Counted from the first letter of the stretch, positions 17,738 through 26,857 are shown. The stretch: DNA of 64,000 nucleotides from CADEEN01 sp963706685 (GCA_963706685.1 CAVPMY010000005.1:868001-932000), one strand, 5' to 3'. Notes: generated from the sequence alone by a model not told the origin. Made by a program: numbers and translations.

Positions 17738-20701
17738 TCACTTCACCTTGAGGGTTGCCAACGCGAAAGGAATGTACACGAGCCCCAGCGGATTGGGCCG
17801 GTCGCCGAGAAGCAGCGCGCGCCGCGCATCGCGCAGCGCGGTGCCCACGTTCGCGCCAGCGAAGAGGTGCTCAACGAACAGTTCGCCCATTCGCGTCGCC
17901 AAGGGCTCGAACACCGTGACCTCGGTGCCGATAACGCCCGACGCACGCGCCGTCTCGACGAATCCGTTCACGAGGTCGATGGCCTGCTCCGGCTCCATGG
18001 CCGTGGTGTGGCAGCCGTTGATGAAGACCAGCGAGCGCGGCGCGGTCCATTCGATGGCGCGCGCGCGCAGCGTCGCGCGCGCGATTTGGTTCGGATCCTC
18101 GTCGTCGGGCCCCACAACCACGAACGGCACCGCATCCTCCACGCCGCCGTGGCAGTAGAAGTACAGCAACTGGAAGCCGCCTTGCTGCATGCGCTTGACG
18201 GTGCCGTCGCAGGTCAGCGCCTTGTCGAAGAAGGCCGCGCCGACTGCCTTCTGTAACTTGGCCAGGTGGTCGTCGCGCAGCGGAAACTTGCCGGCGTAGG
18301 CGGAGGCGAAAAGGCGCAGCGGCGCGGCGCCGACGTCGGCCGTTGCATCGAGTTGCGCGGCACCGATCGGCACGCCGATCGCGTGCCGAAAGCCCCAGAA
18401 GCCGGCCGGGCACACAATGCGCTCGTTGTCGTGGTTGGGGCAGCGGCCCTCCAGGCAAGCTGGTCCTTCCCAGTATGCGCCGCACAGCGAGAACGCATCG
18501 AGATTCTTCAGTTGCGTCTCGATTGGCCGGTCGTAGAGGATGGCGAGCGGCAGCAGATTGGCCGACGACTCCTTCAAGCCCAGTTGCACCGTTCCCGGCC
18601 GCCGCATGGCGGCTTCCAGCTCGCGCGCGCCACCGTCGCCGGCAAAGCTCTTCGCCAGCACGTCCCAGATTTCGAAGCCGCACTTGGCCAGCAGCACCAG
18701 ATCGGCCTTCAGGTCCGGCTTCGCTCCCGTCGGTTCATAGCGATAGTTGTGCTCGCGCAGGTCGTACGCGTTGGCGCTGCCCCAGGACACCGCGCGCAAC
18801 GCCTTGCGCGCTTTTTCGAGCAAGGCGCCGATCTTGACCGCCTCGATGGTCGCGCTGCCAGCCACGGTGCCGTCGGCCCCATAGAAACGGAAGCCGGCCT
18901 GCGCTTCCGGCGACTGGTTGGCGAAGATGCTCAAGGTATGGTCGCCGAGCGCACAGAGCTGCCGCTCGTCGAGTGTCGCGCTCAGCGTGTAGTCGGTCGA
19001 AATCGTGATGGGCATGCCGGCCTGATCGACGTCGGCGGCGGCGCCGACCTGCGCCAGGATGTTCAGCGCCTGCACCAGCAGTCCGCGGTGGTAAAGATGA
19101 ACCCGCAGTTGCTCGCGCACCGGCGCGGCCGGTGTCCGCACCCGGAAGTACAGCCGGTGTTGCAGCAAGTCAGCGTCGAGGCCCTCGGGCACATCGGCCG
19201 GCCGCAGTACGATGCACTTGGGCCCGGCCAGCATCACCGTGCCCGATGCGTTCTCGACCTCGAAGCCGTCGCGATTCGCGAAAACGGCAACGTCGAGTTC
19301 GGCCTGGTCGAGCAACCCAAGGGCCAGCGCCTGCCCACCGCCGATGGCACCGGCGACGGTCGCGCCGGTACCCACCGTGAACCACAGCCAGACCCACGCA
19401 TCGCACGGCAACGCACGCTCCTCGGGCAAGGGCCGGGCCGGCTCGTCGATCGGCGCGAAACCAACGCTCACCTTGCGGCCGACCGCCTCGGCCGGCGGTG
19501 CGCGATCCGACCATTGCAGCAACGCGTTGTGGCGCGGCCGCACCGGCGCGTCGATCTGCGCGGTGGCGCCGGGCGCCACTATGCGCGCATCGTCGAGGCG
19601 CGTGAGCGCGTCGACAACGAAGTCCTGCCGCGCCTGCATCTGCTCGTCGCCGCGCGCGGGACCGACGCGCAACCGTACCGGCTCGCCGTCGACCTGCGCG
19701 GCGCGCGCGAACTCCAGGGCCTTGGTGCGGCTGACGTTGCCCAGGTTGAGCAGGTCGCCGTCGGCACGCCGCAGCACGATATCGTGCCCGCCGATCCGCT
19801 TGTAGTAGAGGTCGACCAGTTGGGGCACGGACGCGTTGCCGACGGCAAGGTCGAAGTTGAAGTTGTACGGCGCCTGGTCGAAGTAGTGCGCGTCTTCTCC
19901 CTGCGATTCGCCGCCAGTGACCCGTTGTTCCACCGCTGCGGCGGTGTTCGCGCGCCGTTCTTCGTAGCGCGACGTCTCAGCGAGCTCCTCGTGGGTAATT
20001 GGATTGAACGACACGTCGACCCGCCTCAGCCGCGGCAACGTGCGTAGCGCGGACATCACCGAGCGCAGTTCGTTGCGCGAAACGTCGAGGTCCTCCAGCA
20101 GAGCGAGGCCGGCAAGGCCGTCGATCGACGCCAGGCGGTTGTTCGCTAGGTCCAGGGTCCTCAGTCCGCGCAAGCGAAACAAGCCGGCGGGCAACGTGGT
20201 CAACCGGTTGTCGCTGGCATCGAACGCCTGCAGCCGGCTCAATCGGCAGTCCATGAGTGACGGCAGGCCCGCGAGCTGGTTCATCGACACATCCAGTCGC
20301 TCCAGGCTCTTGATGGCGAAGAGCGCAACCGACACCTCGACCAGCCGGTTGGCGAAGACCGAGATTTCGCGCAGCCGCGCCAGCGATCCGATCCAATGCG
20401 GCACGACCCGCAGGCGGTTTTCGGAAAGGTCGAGCGAGACCAGTTCCCGCAGCGCCTCCACGCCCTCTGCCAGTGTGTCGATGCGGTTGTTACCCAGGCC
20501 GAGGCGCCGCAGCGCGCGCAGCCGGAACAACGACTCCGGAAGTGCCATCAGTCGATTACTGCCGAGCTCGACAGCCCGCAGCCACGTCATCTCCGCGAGC
20601 CGTGGCGGAAGCTCCTTCAACCCGAGGCCGCGCAGGTCGAGTGTCTCGGCGCGCGACGCGGTCGCGGCCTCGATGCGTTGTTCCGCCAGCGCCGTACTCA
20701 T
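17738..20701 (-). CDS. Leucine-rich-repeat protein fused to a CHAT cysteine protease
   Basis: 987 residues. Residues ~20-240 are about ten bacterial leucine-rich repeats (LDLSENRLRVVPHWIGSLARL type). A beta-rich middle region (~270-640) has no name I can give, and the C-terminal ~340 residues are a CHAT caspase-like domain. The catalytic pair is visible: His851 in LLYFYCHGGVED and Cys897 in LVFINGCHTTAM. CHAT proteases activate bacterial gasdermins in known systems, and the next gene 9 bases downstream is the gasdermin-like gene. The LRR would be the sensor or partner-binding part (inference). The ATG at 20701 overlaps the stop of the ankyrin gene (ATGA). Confidence 0.88.
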   Translation of the reverse strand: MSTALAEQRIEAATASRAETLDLRGLGLKELPPRLAEMTWLRAVELGSNRLMALPESLFRLRALRRLGLGNNRIDTLAEGVEALRELVSLDLSENRLRVVPHWIGSLARLREISVFANRLVEVSVALFAIKSLERLDVSMNQLAGLPSLMDCRLSRLQAFDASDNRLTTLPAGLFRLRGLRTLDLANNRLASIDGLAGLALLEDLDVSRNELRSVMSALRTLPRLRRVDVSFNPITHEELAETSRYEERRANTAAAVEQRVTGGESQGEDAHYFDQAPYNFNFDLAVGNASVPQLVDLYYKRIGGHDIVLRRADGDLLNLGNVSRTKALEFARAAQVDGEPVRLRVGPARGDEQMQARQDFVVDALTRLDDARIVAPGATAQIDAPVRPRHNALLQWSDRAPPAEAVGRKVSVGFAPIDEPARPLPEERALPCDAWVWLWFTVGTGATVAGAIGGGQALALGLLDQAELDVAVFANRDGFEVENASGTVMLAGPKCIVLRPADVPEGLDADLLQHRLYFRVRTPAAPVREQLRVHLYHRGLLVQALNILAQVGAAADVDQAGMPITISTDYTLSATLDERQLCALGDHTLSIFANQSPEAQAGFRFYGADGTVAGSATIEAVKIGALLEKARKALRAVSWGSANAYDLREHNYRYEPTGAKPDLKADLVLLAKCGFEIWDVLAKSFAGDGGARELEAAMRRPGTVQLGLKESSANLLPLAILYDRPIETQLKNLDAFSLCGAYWEGPACLEGRCPNHDNERIVCPAGFWGFRHAIGVPIGAAQLDATADVGAAPLRLFASAYAGKFPLRDDHLAKLQKAVGAAFFDKALTCDGTVKRMQQGGFQLLYFYCHGGVEDAVPFVVVGPDDEDPNQIARATLRARAIEWTAPRSLVFINGCHTTAMEPEQAIDLVNGFVETARASGVIGTEVTVFEPLATRMGELFVEHLFAGANVGTALRDARRALLLGDRPNPLGLVYIPFALATLKVK

Positions 20702-23304
20702 TCGATGGCGTCCCGCGCGCGCAGCAGCGCGCCGATCTCGCCGGCCGTGTCGGGCGCGTCTTCCGCGAGGCTGCGCGTGGCATAGTGCAACGGCGTGTTG
20801 CCCTGCGCGTCGCGCGCATTGACGTCGGCGCCCGCGTCGATCAGTGTCCGCGCCATCTGCATGTGCCCTTGGGCCACCGCGAACATCAGCGGGGTATGGC
20901 CGTCGCGGGTGCGGGGATCGACCGCCGCACCAAGTTCGAGCAGCACGGCGAGCAGGTCCGACGTGACACCGCGCGCCGCGAGATGCAGCGCGGCCATTCC
21001 CTCGGCGTTCTGGCCGTTCACGTCGGCGCTGCCGCCGACCAGCGCACGCGCGATCGCCGCCGTGTCGGCGCTGGCGGAGAAGCTGCGCGACCGTTGCCGC
21101 GCCGGGTCCATGGCGTGCAGCAGCGGCGTGTTGCCGGCCACGTCGCGGGCGTTGGGATCGGCGCCGTGCGACAACAGCGTTTGCACGCTGGCGACATGGC
21201 CCCAGTGCGCCGCAAGCATCAACGGCGTGGTGCCGCCGCGCGTCTCTTCGTCGATGTCGGCGCCGGCGTCCAATAGTGCGGTGAGACACTCCGGCGCGGT
21301 GCCGCGCCGGCAGCCCGCGGCGAAGTGCAACGCCGTGGACCCCAACTCGTCGGCACGATTCGCATCCACGCCCGCTGCCAGCAGCGCGCGAACGACGTCG
21401 CCCCGCGCCCACCCGGCCGCAACCATGAGCGCCGAGCGGCCGGCATGATCGACCGCGTCGGCATCGGCACCCACCTTGAACAGCCGCTCGACCACGCCGC
21501 CACTGGCCGCCGACATCAAGGGCGTGGCCGCATTGGCGTCGCGCGCATCGGGATCGGCGCCAAGCTGCAGCAATTGATCGATCGCGCTCAGATCGTCGAG
21601 GGCGGCGGCAAGCGCGAGGGGCGTCTCGCCCTTGGTGTTGCGGCGATCGTGCGATGCGCCGGCGGCGAGCAGTTGCGTCACGCCGTCGGTATTGGCGCCC
21701 CCGATTGCTACGTGCAGCGCGGTGTTGCCCTCGGCGTTGGGGCGGTCGGGATCCGCGCCCGCGGCAAGCAGCACCGCGACGCTGGTGCCTTCCTGTTGTA
21801 CGGCATCGTGCAGGAGCGTGTTTCCGTCTTCGCCCAGCGGCGCGTCGAGGTCGACGCCTTCCTTTCTTAGCCACGGCAACACCGCAGCGATGCGCGGGAC
21901 GTTCGGACCCGCGAACACCTTGGCTTGCTGGTTCGGTACCTGGGCCACGCAGAAGCTCGATCCCAAGCCGCGCAGATGACGCTCGGGTCGCACGCCCAGA
22001 TCCAGCAGCGCCTTGATCAAGGGCGGATACGCGTAGCGCACGGCACTGCCCATCGCCTGCTCCGCTTGCTCCGTCGTGAGTTCGAGCGACTTGCCGAGTG
22101 TCTGTTCGCAGGCTTGCATGTCGTGCACCGCCTCGGCCGTGACCGCGAAGATGCGCGGCCGCGCGTCCTGCAGGCCCAGCGTCACGGCGATCGACGCCGG
22201 GTCGGCATCGACCATGCCCTTCTCGGCCAGTGCGGCAAGCCAGGCGTCTGCGGTGGCGGGCAGCGCGGCGAGCCGCACCTTGGCCGCGTCGGCGTCGCTC
22301 GGCCAGGCGATCGTGCCAGGATCGATGGGCTTGGCAATGCCGAAGTGAAAGATGCCGCGCGGCGAGTACGCGACCGCGACGTCGGTGGTGCTGACGCCGA
22401 AGAGATCGATCAGAAGCGTGGTCCACAGCACTGCCGTCCCGAGTGGAATGGGCGCGCCCATCAGTGTCAGCGACCCCCGCAGGAACGGACCCCGCTCCGC
22501 CTGGTCGAGACTGAAGAGCATGCTGATGACACCCTGCCGCACGGGATCCTGCCGGCCGGCGTTGGGCGCAAGCGCCTTGCGGATCGCCGGTGGCAGCAGG
22601 TCCTGCAGTGCGAGCAGATCCTCCACGGTCGGAGCCGACGTGTCACGGGCCGATCCGCCGCCGAATGCCCGCGCGATGTCGGCGGTGTGATGGCCGAGTT
22701 CGTGAAAGAGGACGCCTGCCAAGCCGTCGGCGTTCATGCCGAGAATCAGTTCGCGGCCGATCGAGAACGTGGTGTCGGCGTTGGCGCCGGACACGACGCG
22801 GCATGCGCCGAGGATGCGGTCGAGCACGACCTGCCAGGCCCCACGCGCCATCGAGCCGGCGGGGGCTACGTCGCCGGTGATCGACACCGTCCGCACGAAC
22901 GCGGCGACGCAATACGCCTTCAACACCTCGTGTTGCACCACGTTGTCACGCCTGACCAAGCGCTGGAAGTGGCGGTAGAGGTCCGCGTCGCCCAGTCCGG
23001 ACGTGAGGGCCAGCGCCGCGTCAAAGCGCGATGCGATTTCACGCGGCACAAAAGCGATAAGGTAAAGCCGCAGGAGCGGAGGAATCTGCTCTGCCTGCAT
23101 CGCGTCGCACAGCGCGGGCAGGGCTTCGATCGCCGCCGCCGCGTCGGCACGGCCGAGTTTGTGAGCTAGCGCACTGCCGAGTGTGCGTGCCGCCGCAAGG
23201 TCGCCCGCTTGCGCAAGCTGGATCAGGACGTCGAGCGCGGCGCGCGCGGCCCCGACGGTTGGAGCCTGGCGCAGAATCTCTCCGACAATGGTTGTGGGTT
23301 CCAT
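20698..23304 (-). CDS. Zinc-peptidase-like protein with C-terminal ankyrin repeats
   Basis: 868 residues, first gene of the gasdermin operon. The N-terminal ~400 residues carry an HExxH zinc-peptidase motif at 201-205 (VLFHELGHHTADIARAF) inside an otherwise unfamiliar helical domain. Residues ~480-860 are about eleven ankyrin repeats (GNTALHVAIGGANTDGVTQLLAAGA type) with very regular spacing. No signal peptide or membrane segment is obvious, so it is probably cytoplasmic. Role is unknown: it could be a second protease in the cascade or a repeat-based sensor. It overlaps the LRR-CHAT gene by four bases. Start ATG 23304; no strong ribosome site seen. Confidence 0.85.
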   Translation of the reverse strand: MEPTTIVGEILRQAPTVGAARAALDVLIQLAQAGDLAAARTLGSALAHKLGRADAAAAIEALPALCDAMQAEQIPPLLRLYLIAFVPREIASRFDAALALTSGLGDADLYRHFQRLVRRDNVVQHEVLKAYCVAAFVRTVSITGDVAPAGSMARGAWQVVLDRILGACRVVSGANADTTFSIGRELILGMNADGLAGVLFHELGHHTADIARAFGGGSARDTSAPTVEDLLALQDLLPPAIRKALAPNAGRQDPVRQGVISMLFSLDQAERGPFLRGSLTLMGAPIPLGTAVLWTTLLIDLFGVSTTDVAVAYSPRGIFHFGIAKPIDPGTIAWPSDADAAKVRLAALPATADAWLAALAEKGMVDADPASIAVTLGLQDARPRIFAVTAEAVHDMQACEQTLGKSLELTTEQAEQAMGSAVRYAYPPLIKALLDLGVRPERHLRGLGSSFCVAQVPNQQAKVFAGPNVPRIAAVLPWLRKEGVDLDAPLGEDGNTLLHDAVQQEGTSVAVLLAAGADPDRPNAEGNTALHVAIGGANTDGVTQLLAAGASHDRRNTKGETPLALAAALDDLSAIDQLLQLGADPDARDANAATPLMSAASGGVVERLFKVGADADAVDHAGRSALMVAAGWARGDVVRALLAAGVDANRADELGSTALHFAAGCRRGTAPECLTALLDAGADIDEETRGGTTPLMLAAHWGHVASVQTLLSHGADPNARDVAGNTPLLHAMDPARQRSRSFSASADTAAIARALVGGSADVNGQNAEGMAALHLAARGVTSDLLAVLLELGAAVDPRTRDGHTPLMFAVAQGHMQMARTLIDAGADVNARDAQGNTPLHYATRSLAEDAPDTAGEIGALLRARDAIE

Positions 23305-23696
23305 GGCGTCCGATCCCGCAGGAGAAACGACTAGCGGCCAGTCTGATCGTCATCCCAGACGACAGCACGTGTCAACGGCTCGCGGTAGGTTCGACATCAA
23401 GCGTCACCAGACGAGCGCGCCAGCGTCCGGAGGATTGGCTACATGTCCGGGGGCTACCCGCTGACGTGTGCCCGCAGCTGCGCGGCCTCCTCCAGGGGGG
23501 CTTTGTTTGCGCTCGACCGGCGGCTCTGCTGGGACGAGATCCGGTCGACATATGTCGCTTCAGGGTCGGTACCGCCAGGTCGCGCGGGGAGGAAAGGAGT
23601 CGTCGGAGTAGCGAGATCGCCCGGCTCCCGCAACCCGAGTTCAGCTGAACCTCGCAAAGCTGCCGCTCGGGCCAGCGCCAGTGGCAAAGCCAAACG

Positions 23697-23757
23697 TCGG
23701 CTTGATGGCGGATACCGTGAGTACGCCCGCCGGCGGCGACTGACTCCTCACGCTGCA
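23697..23757 (+). repeat. Dispersed intergenic repeat A, copy 1
   Basis: About 61 bases starting GTCGGCTTGATGGCG and ending ACTCCTCACGCTGCA. They match 59221-59283 in the same orientation with a handful of differences, judged by eye. Both copies are in gene-free DNA. No coding frame is shared. Confidence 0.55.
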
Positions 23758-23843
23758 CTGTTGTCGTATTGGCCGAAGTGGCGAACGGCTGTAACGGGTC
23801 GAGGACTGTCGACTAGTGCGGCGGAATCAGTGACCGGTTCGGC

Positions 23844-23899
23844 CCAGGTTGCTGACATTCACCGAGCAGTCTTCTACGGTGCCCTCATGGCCGAAAGCT
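23844..23899 (+). repeat. Dispersed intergenic repeat B, copy 1
   Basis: The stretch around CTGACATTCACCGAGC and CCTCATGGCCGAAAGC matches 55916-55970 (CTGACCTTCACCGAGC ... TTCATGGCCGAATGC) in the same orientation. Both are intergenic, one near the gasdermin operon and one next to the restriction-toxin chimera. Confidence 0.5.
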
Positions 23900-24195
23900 C
23901 ACGATGACTGTTCACTGTAAAGACATGCCTGCCAAGTTCCCTCGGTAGACGGGCATGGTGCGCAGCTCCGAAGGGAACGTTGTTTGCGCCCTGACGCCAC
24001 GGGGAGGCGGCGCCAATCGGCCCGAACGATCGCTTCAGCGTTCGATCATCGAACGATTCCCCGAGGCAGCGCTGGCGCGATGTCCGCGCAGCCGACGGTC
24101 AACCTGCGCTTCCGACCCATTCCTGTCGGCCGGAGGCTCAGATTGCTCGCCTGACAGCCGCCGTTCGCGGGATCAGTGCGACAGAACGGCTGACT

Positions 24196-25092
24196 TCAAG
24201 CCACTCCCACCGCGAGTCGGGCATACGCAGGCTCAAACTGCTCGCGCGCGAATACTTCGATCGTTGTCGGCTGCACTTCGACAGGCGCCACGCGCGCCGA
24301 GCCAAGTGGCGAAGTAGACAGCCAGCGGGCGAGCACTTCGATCTGGTCAGCGGCACTTTCCGAGAAGCCGTGCGCGCGCAACTCCGCCTTCCCCTCGGCC
24401 GGCGTGGACTGCACGTAGGCCAGGCCGGGGTCGCCGATCGCCGTACCAAGCGCGGCGCCTGCTTCACGCATGGTGATGTGCCTGGGCGCGTGCAGCAGCA
24501 AGACCCCGCGGCGTTGAGGCGTCGCCAGCTCGCGCGCAGCAATGGTCGCGATGTCCCCGGTGGAGACCATAGGGATTGCGGCGTCCGGGTCCTCCAAGCC
24601 AGGGAGGACGCCGGCCGCTGCCACCGCGGCCGCGGCGGGCAACAGGTTCTGCATGAACGAGCCTGGCCGCAGGTGCAACAGGTCGATGCTGCGCACAGCC
24701 GAAAGCCGCTGTTCCTGGGCGTGCAAGGCCTCGACCGGACCGGTGCCGCGCGACAGCTCCGCTCCGATGCTGGACAGGTTCACGACGCGTGGGACCGGCA
24801 CCTGGGACAGCGCTCGCGCAATGGCTGCGCCAATGCGATCCTGCGCTGCGCGCATGTCGTCCTCCGCGTAGCACGGAGGAATCATCGTGTAGGCGCCGCG
24901 CGCGCCGGCGAAGGCGCGCTCGAGGAAAGCGGCGTCCGCGATGTCACCCACGGCGACTTCCGCACCGGTCTTGGCGAGCGGTGCCAGAGTGTCGGCACTG
25001 CGGCCCACGACGCGCACGGGATGGCCGGCAGCCCGCAGCAACGCGGCGAGTTTGGACGTGATCTGGCCGTTCGATCCGAGCAATACGTACAT
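24196..25092 (-). CDS. NmrA-family NAD(P)-binding protein
   Basis: A 298-residue short-chain-dehydrogenase-like protein of the NmrA/quinone-oxidoreductase-2 type. The N-terminus MYVLLGSNGQITSKLAALL is a dinucleotide-binding loop; VVNLSSIGAEL and LLHLRPGSFMQNLL are family-typical. It probably acts as a redox sensor or reductase. AAGGAA just before the ATG at 25092 supports this start. It is divergent from a LysR gene with a 105-base shared control region, the usual arrangement of a regulator and its target. Confidence 0.87.
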   Translation of the reverse strand: MYVLLGSNGQITSKLAALLRAAGHPVRVVGRSADTLAPLAKTGAEVAVGDIADAAFLERAFAGARGAYTMIPPCYAEDDMRAAQDRIGAAIARALSQVPVPRVVNLSSIGAELSRGTGPVEALHAQEQRLSAVRSIDLLHLRPGSFMQNLLPAAAAVAAAGVLPGLEDPDAAIPMVSTGDIATIAARELATPQRRGVLLLHAPRHITMREAGAALGTAIGDPGLAYVQSTPAEGKAELRAHGFSESAADQIEVLARWLSTSPLGSARVAPVEVQPTTIEVFAREQFEPAYARLAVGVA

Positions 25093-25162
25093 GGCGATTC
25101 CTTCGATGAGGTTGGTGGGGATGCGCACATCGTGCCCCTCGAACTGATCTCGAACAAGTGTC

Positions 25163-25197
25163 TTGTCCAGAACATATTGTTCAGTGATACTGGACAA
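25163..25197. promoter_or_regulatory. Nested palindromes, likely LysR operator
   Basis: TTGTCCAG at 25163-25170 is the exact reverse complement of CTGGACAA at 25190-25197. Between them GAACA-TAT-TGTTC (25170-25182) is a second perfect dyad. They lie immediately before the LysR start codon at 25198 and about 70 bases upstream of the divergent NmrA gene. LysR regulators bind dyads in such positions; binding is inferred. Confidence 0.65.
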
Positions 25198-26079
25198 ATG
25201 AATTTGGTACGCCTGGAGGTCTTCATCAGCGTGTGCGCTGCGGGCAGCTTTACGCGTGCCGCAGACCATCTGGCCATCACCAAGTCCGCGGCGAGCCAAC
25301 ATGTCGCCGCTCTCGAACGAGAGCTGGGCGTTCAATTGCTGCTTCGCACGACGCGCAGTCTTACTTTGACGGAAGCCGGCACGGCATTGCGCGACGACGC
25401 GCGGGCCCTGTTGGAACAGGCTCGGCGCCTGACGGAGCGAACCCGGCAACAAGCCGCACAACTGACAGGAACGCTGCGACTCACCTCTGCAGAAGACACC
25501 GCCAGCTGGGTAGCTCCCGTGGTTGCTGAGTACGTGAGGCACCATCCCGGCATGCACGTCGAATATCGACCGAGCGACCGGCTGCTGGACCTCGTCGCCG
25601 AAGGGCTGGACCTGAGTCTGCGCACGACGGGCCGGCGCGACTCTTCATTGCGGGCGGTGAACCTCGCGATGTTCGACGTTTGGTGCGTGGCCGCGCCGCA
25701 GTACCTGCGGGAGCGCGGTACGCCTGGGCGTCTGGCGGATCTGGCCTCGCATGCTTGGATCGCCTTTACGCCCATCCCCCATCCCTGGACGCTGCAGACG
25801 CGGGATGCGAAGCAGTCCGTGCGCCTGCAGCGCACGATTAGCACGTCCAGCACCTCTGGAGGCCGCGCGTTCGCTCTGGCAGGAATGGGTCTGTTCGCCG
25901 CGCCGCACTTTGTGCTGCAAACCGAGGTCGATGCCGGCCGGCTCGTGCGCGTTTTGCCAAGCGTCAAGCTGCCGCGTGTGACGCTCTATGCCGCGTGGCC
26001 CGGACAAGGGGAGCCGCCGAAGAAGACACGCGAATTCATCGAGCTGGCGAAGGCCAGGCGAGTCAATTCGACCTCATAG
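25198..26079 (+). CDS. LysR-family transcriptional regulator
   Basis: 293 residues. N-terminal winged helix-turn-helix (MNLVRLEVFISVCAAGSFTRAADHLAITKSAASQHVAALERELG) and a C-terminal effector-binding domain with two lobes (RLTSAEDTASWVAPVV, WCVAAPQYLRERGTP). Probably autoregulates and controls the divergent NmrA gene through the palindromes directly upstream. ATG 25198 directly follows the operator half-site, so bound regulator would block its own translation-initiation region. Confidence 0.9.
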   Translation: MNLVRLEVFISVCAAGSFTRAADHLAITKSAASQHVAALERELGVQLLLRTTRSLTLTEAGTALRDDARALLEQARRLTERTRQQAAQLTGTLRLTSAEDTASWVAPVVAEYVRHHPGMHVEYRPSDRLLDLVAEGLDLSLRTTGRRDSSLRAVNLAMFDVWCVAAPQYLRERGTPGRLADLASHAWIAFTPIPHPWTLQTRDAKQSVRLQRTISTSSTSGGRAFALAGMGLFAAPHFVLQTEVDAGRLVRVLPSVKLPRVTLYAAWPGQGEPPKKTREFIELAKARRVNSTS

Positions 26080-26293
26080 CTGGGCCTGCGATGGCCGACA
26101 CAAAGGGCACTTCGTGACCGCTGCGTTTCGCGCGATCCGCCGCGGTGGTCGCAGTTTGCCCAGCGAGTTCAACCGGCAGCTTGAACGCGTCGACGCGGCT
26201 TTCGGGCAACCGATGATTCATGTGCGATTTCGGTGACGGCTTCAAGCAGCCGAGAGAACGATCGGATGGTCGACGCATCCCGTTGTTGTATCA

Positions 26294-26373
26294 GGCTGAC
26301 GCAAATTCGACGTCTGGAAGCTGCCGTTCAAGCCGACTTGCGAAGCAAGTTCGGCTTGAATAAATTGTTAGGC
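26294..26373 (-). mobile_element. Integron-like attC site (degenerate at the far end)
   Basis: Read on the minus strand, the stop codon of the methyltransferase lies in GCCTAAC (26373-26367), which fits the R'' consensus RYYYAAC. It is followed by AATTTA and then a long hairpin: TTCAAGCCGA, an unpaired A, CTTGC, loop TTC, GCAAG, TCGGCTTGAA (26360-26327). One extra-helical base in one arm is a hallmark of attC recombination sites. The expected GTTRRRY core at the other end is only weakly recognisable near 26294-26300 (GTCAGCC), so the site may be decayed. Confidence 0.65.
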
Positions 26374-26799
26374 CCCGCCAAGTGGGACCTCTTTGAGCGG
26401 ATTGCCGTCAATAAACAAACGGCCGCCCTTAACAAGCGCCTGCCGTAGCCGATCAACAGCTGTGCGACCCGCAGTCGGGTGCCTACCGTCCAGCGCACCG
26501 ACCCGCACTGCGAACGCGAAATCATAAGGTTGCTCGCCCTTGGCCAAGACAAAATCCTCGACGGAAACACAGCGAAACTCAAGTTGCCCTGACGCGATCT
26601 CCGCACCGGAGCCCGCTGTGGCTTGGCCAATGGCTTTGGCAGAACGGTCAATGGCAAGTACGTGTCCCTTGCCGATGCGGCGCACAACAGCGCGGGCTGC
26701 GACTCCAGGGCCACAACCAATCTCTAGAACGCGCATTCCCGGACGAAGTGGAAGCGCTTCGACAATTGCGGCTAGTCGGGGTGAGATCTTTTCTGCCAT
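26368..26799 (-). CDS. Class I SAM-dependent methyltransferase (cassette-like)
   Basis: A short methyltransferase of 143 residues. Motif I is VLEIGCGPGVAARAV, motif II around GHVLAIDRSAKAIGQA, and DFAFAVRVGALDGRHP is the acidic-loop region. The substrate is unknown. The TAA stop is embedded in an attC-type site, as in integron gene cassettes, which suggests the gene arrived as a mobile cassette. No integrase is visible in the window. ATG 26799 gives the usual MAEKISPRLAAIVEALPL opening. Confidence 0.8.
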   Translation of the reverse strand: MAEKISPRLAAIVEALPLRPGMRVLEIGCGPGVAARAVVRRIGKGHVLAIDRSAKAIGQATAGSGAEIASGQLEFRCVSVEDFVLAKGEQPYDFAFAVRVGALDGRHPTAGRTAVDRLRQALVKGGRLFIDGNPLKEVPLGGA

Positions 26800-26857
26800 G
26801 ACTCCGATCAGTTCCCTAGCTGGACCTATCGCCCCGGTACCGCCTCCGGGCAGGTAC

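Larger units (their letters stand above)
23305..24195. other. Gene-poor region upstream of the gasdermin operon
   Basis: About 890 bases with no supported gene. Base composition is less coding-like and several short frames are broken. It should contain the promoter for the minus-strand gasdermin operon close to 23305-23450. It contains two short sequences that recur tens of kilobases away in other intergenic regions (listed separately), suggesting decayed or mobile non-coding material. Confidence 0.5.

Noticed and set aside
20702..22426. N-terminal extension of the LRR-CHAT frame into the ankyrin gene.
   Set aside because: The extension is Arg/Gly/His-rich shadow sequence antiphase to clear ankyrin repeats. 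The ATGA junction at 20698-20701 fixes the real start.
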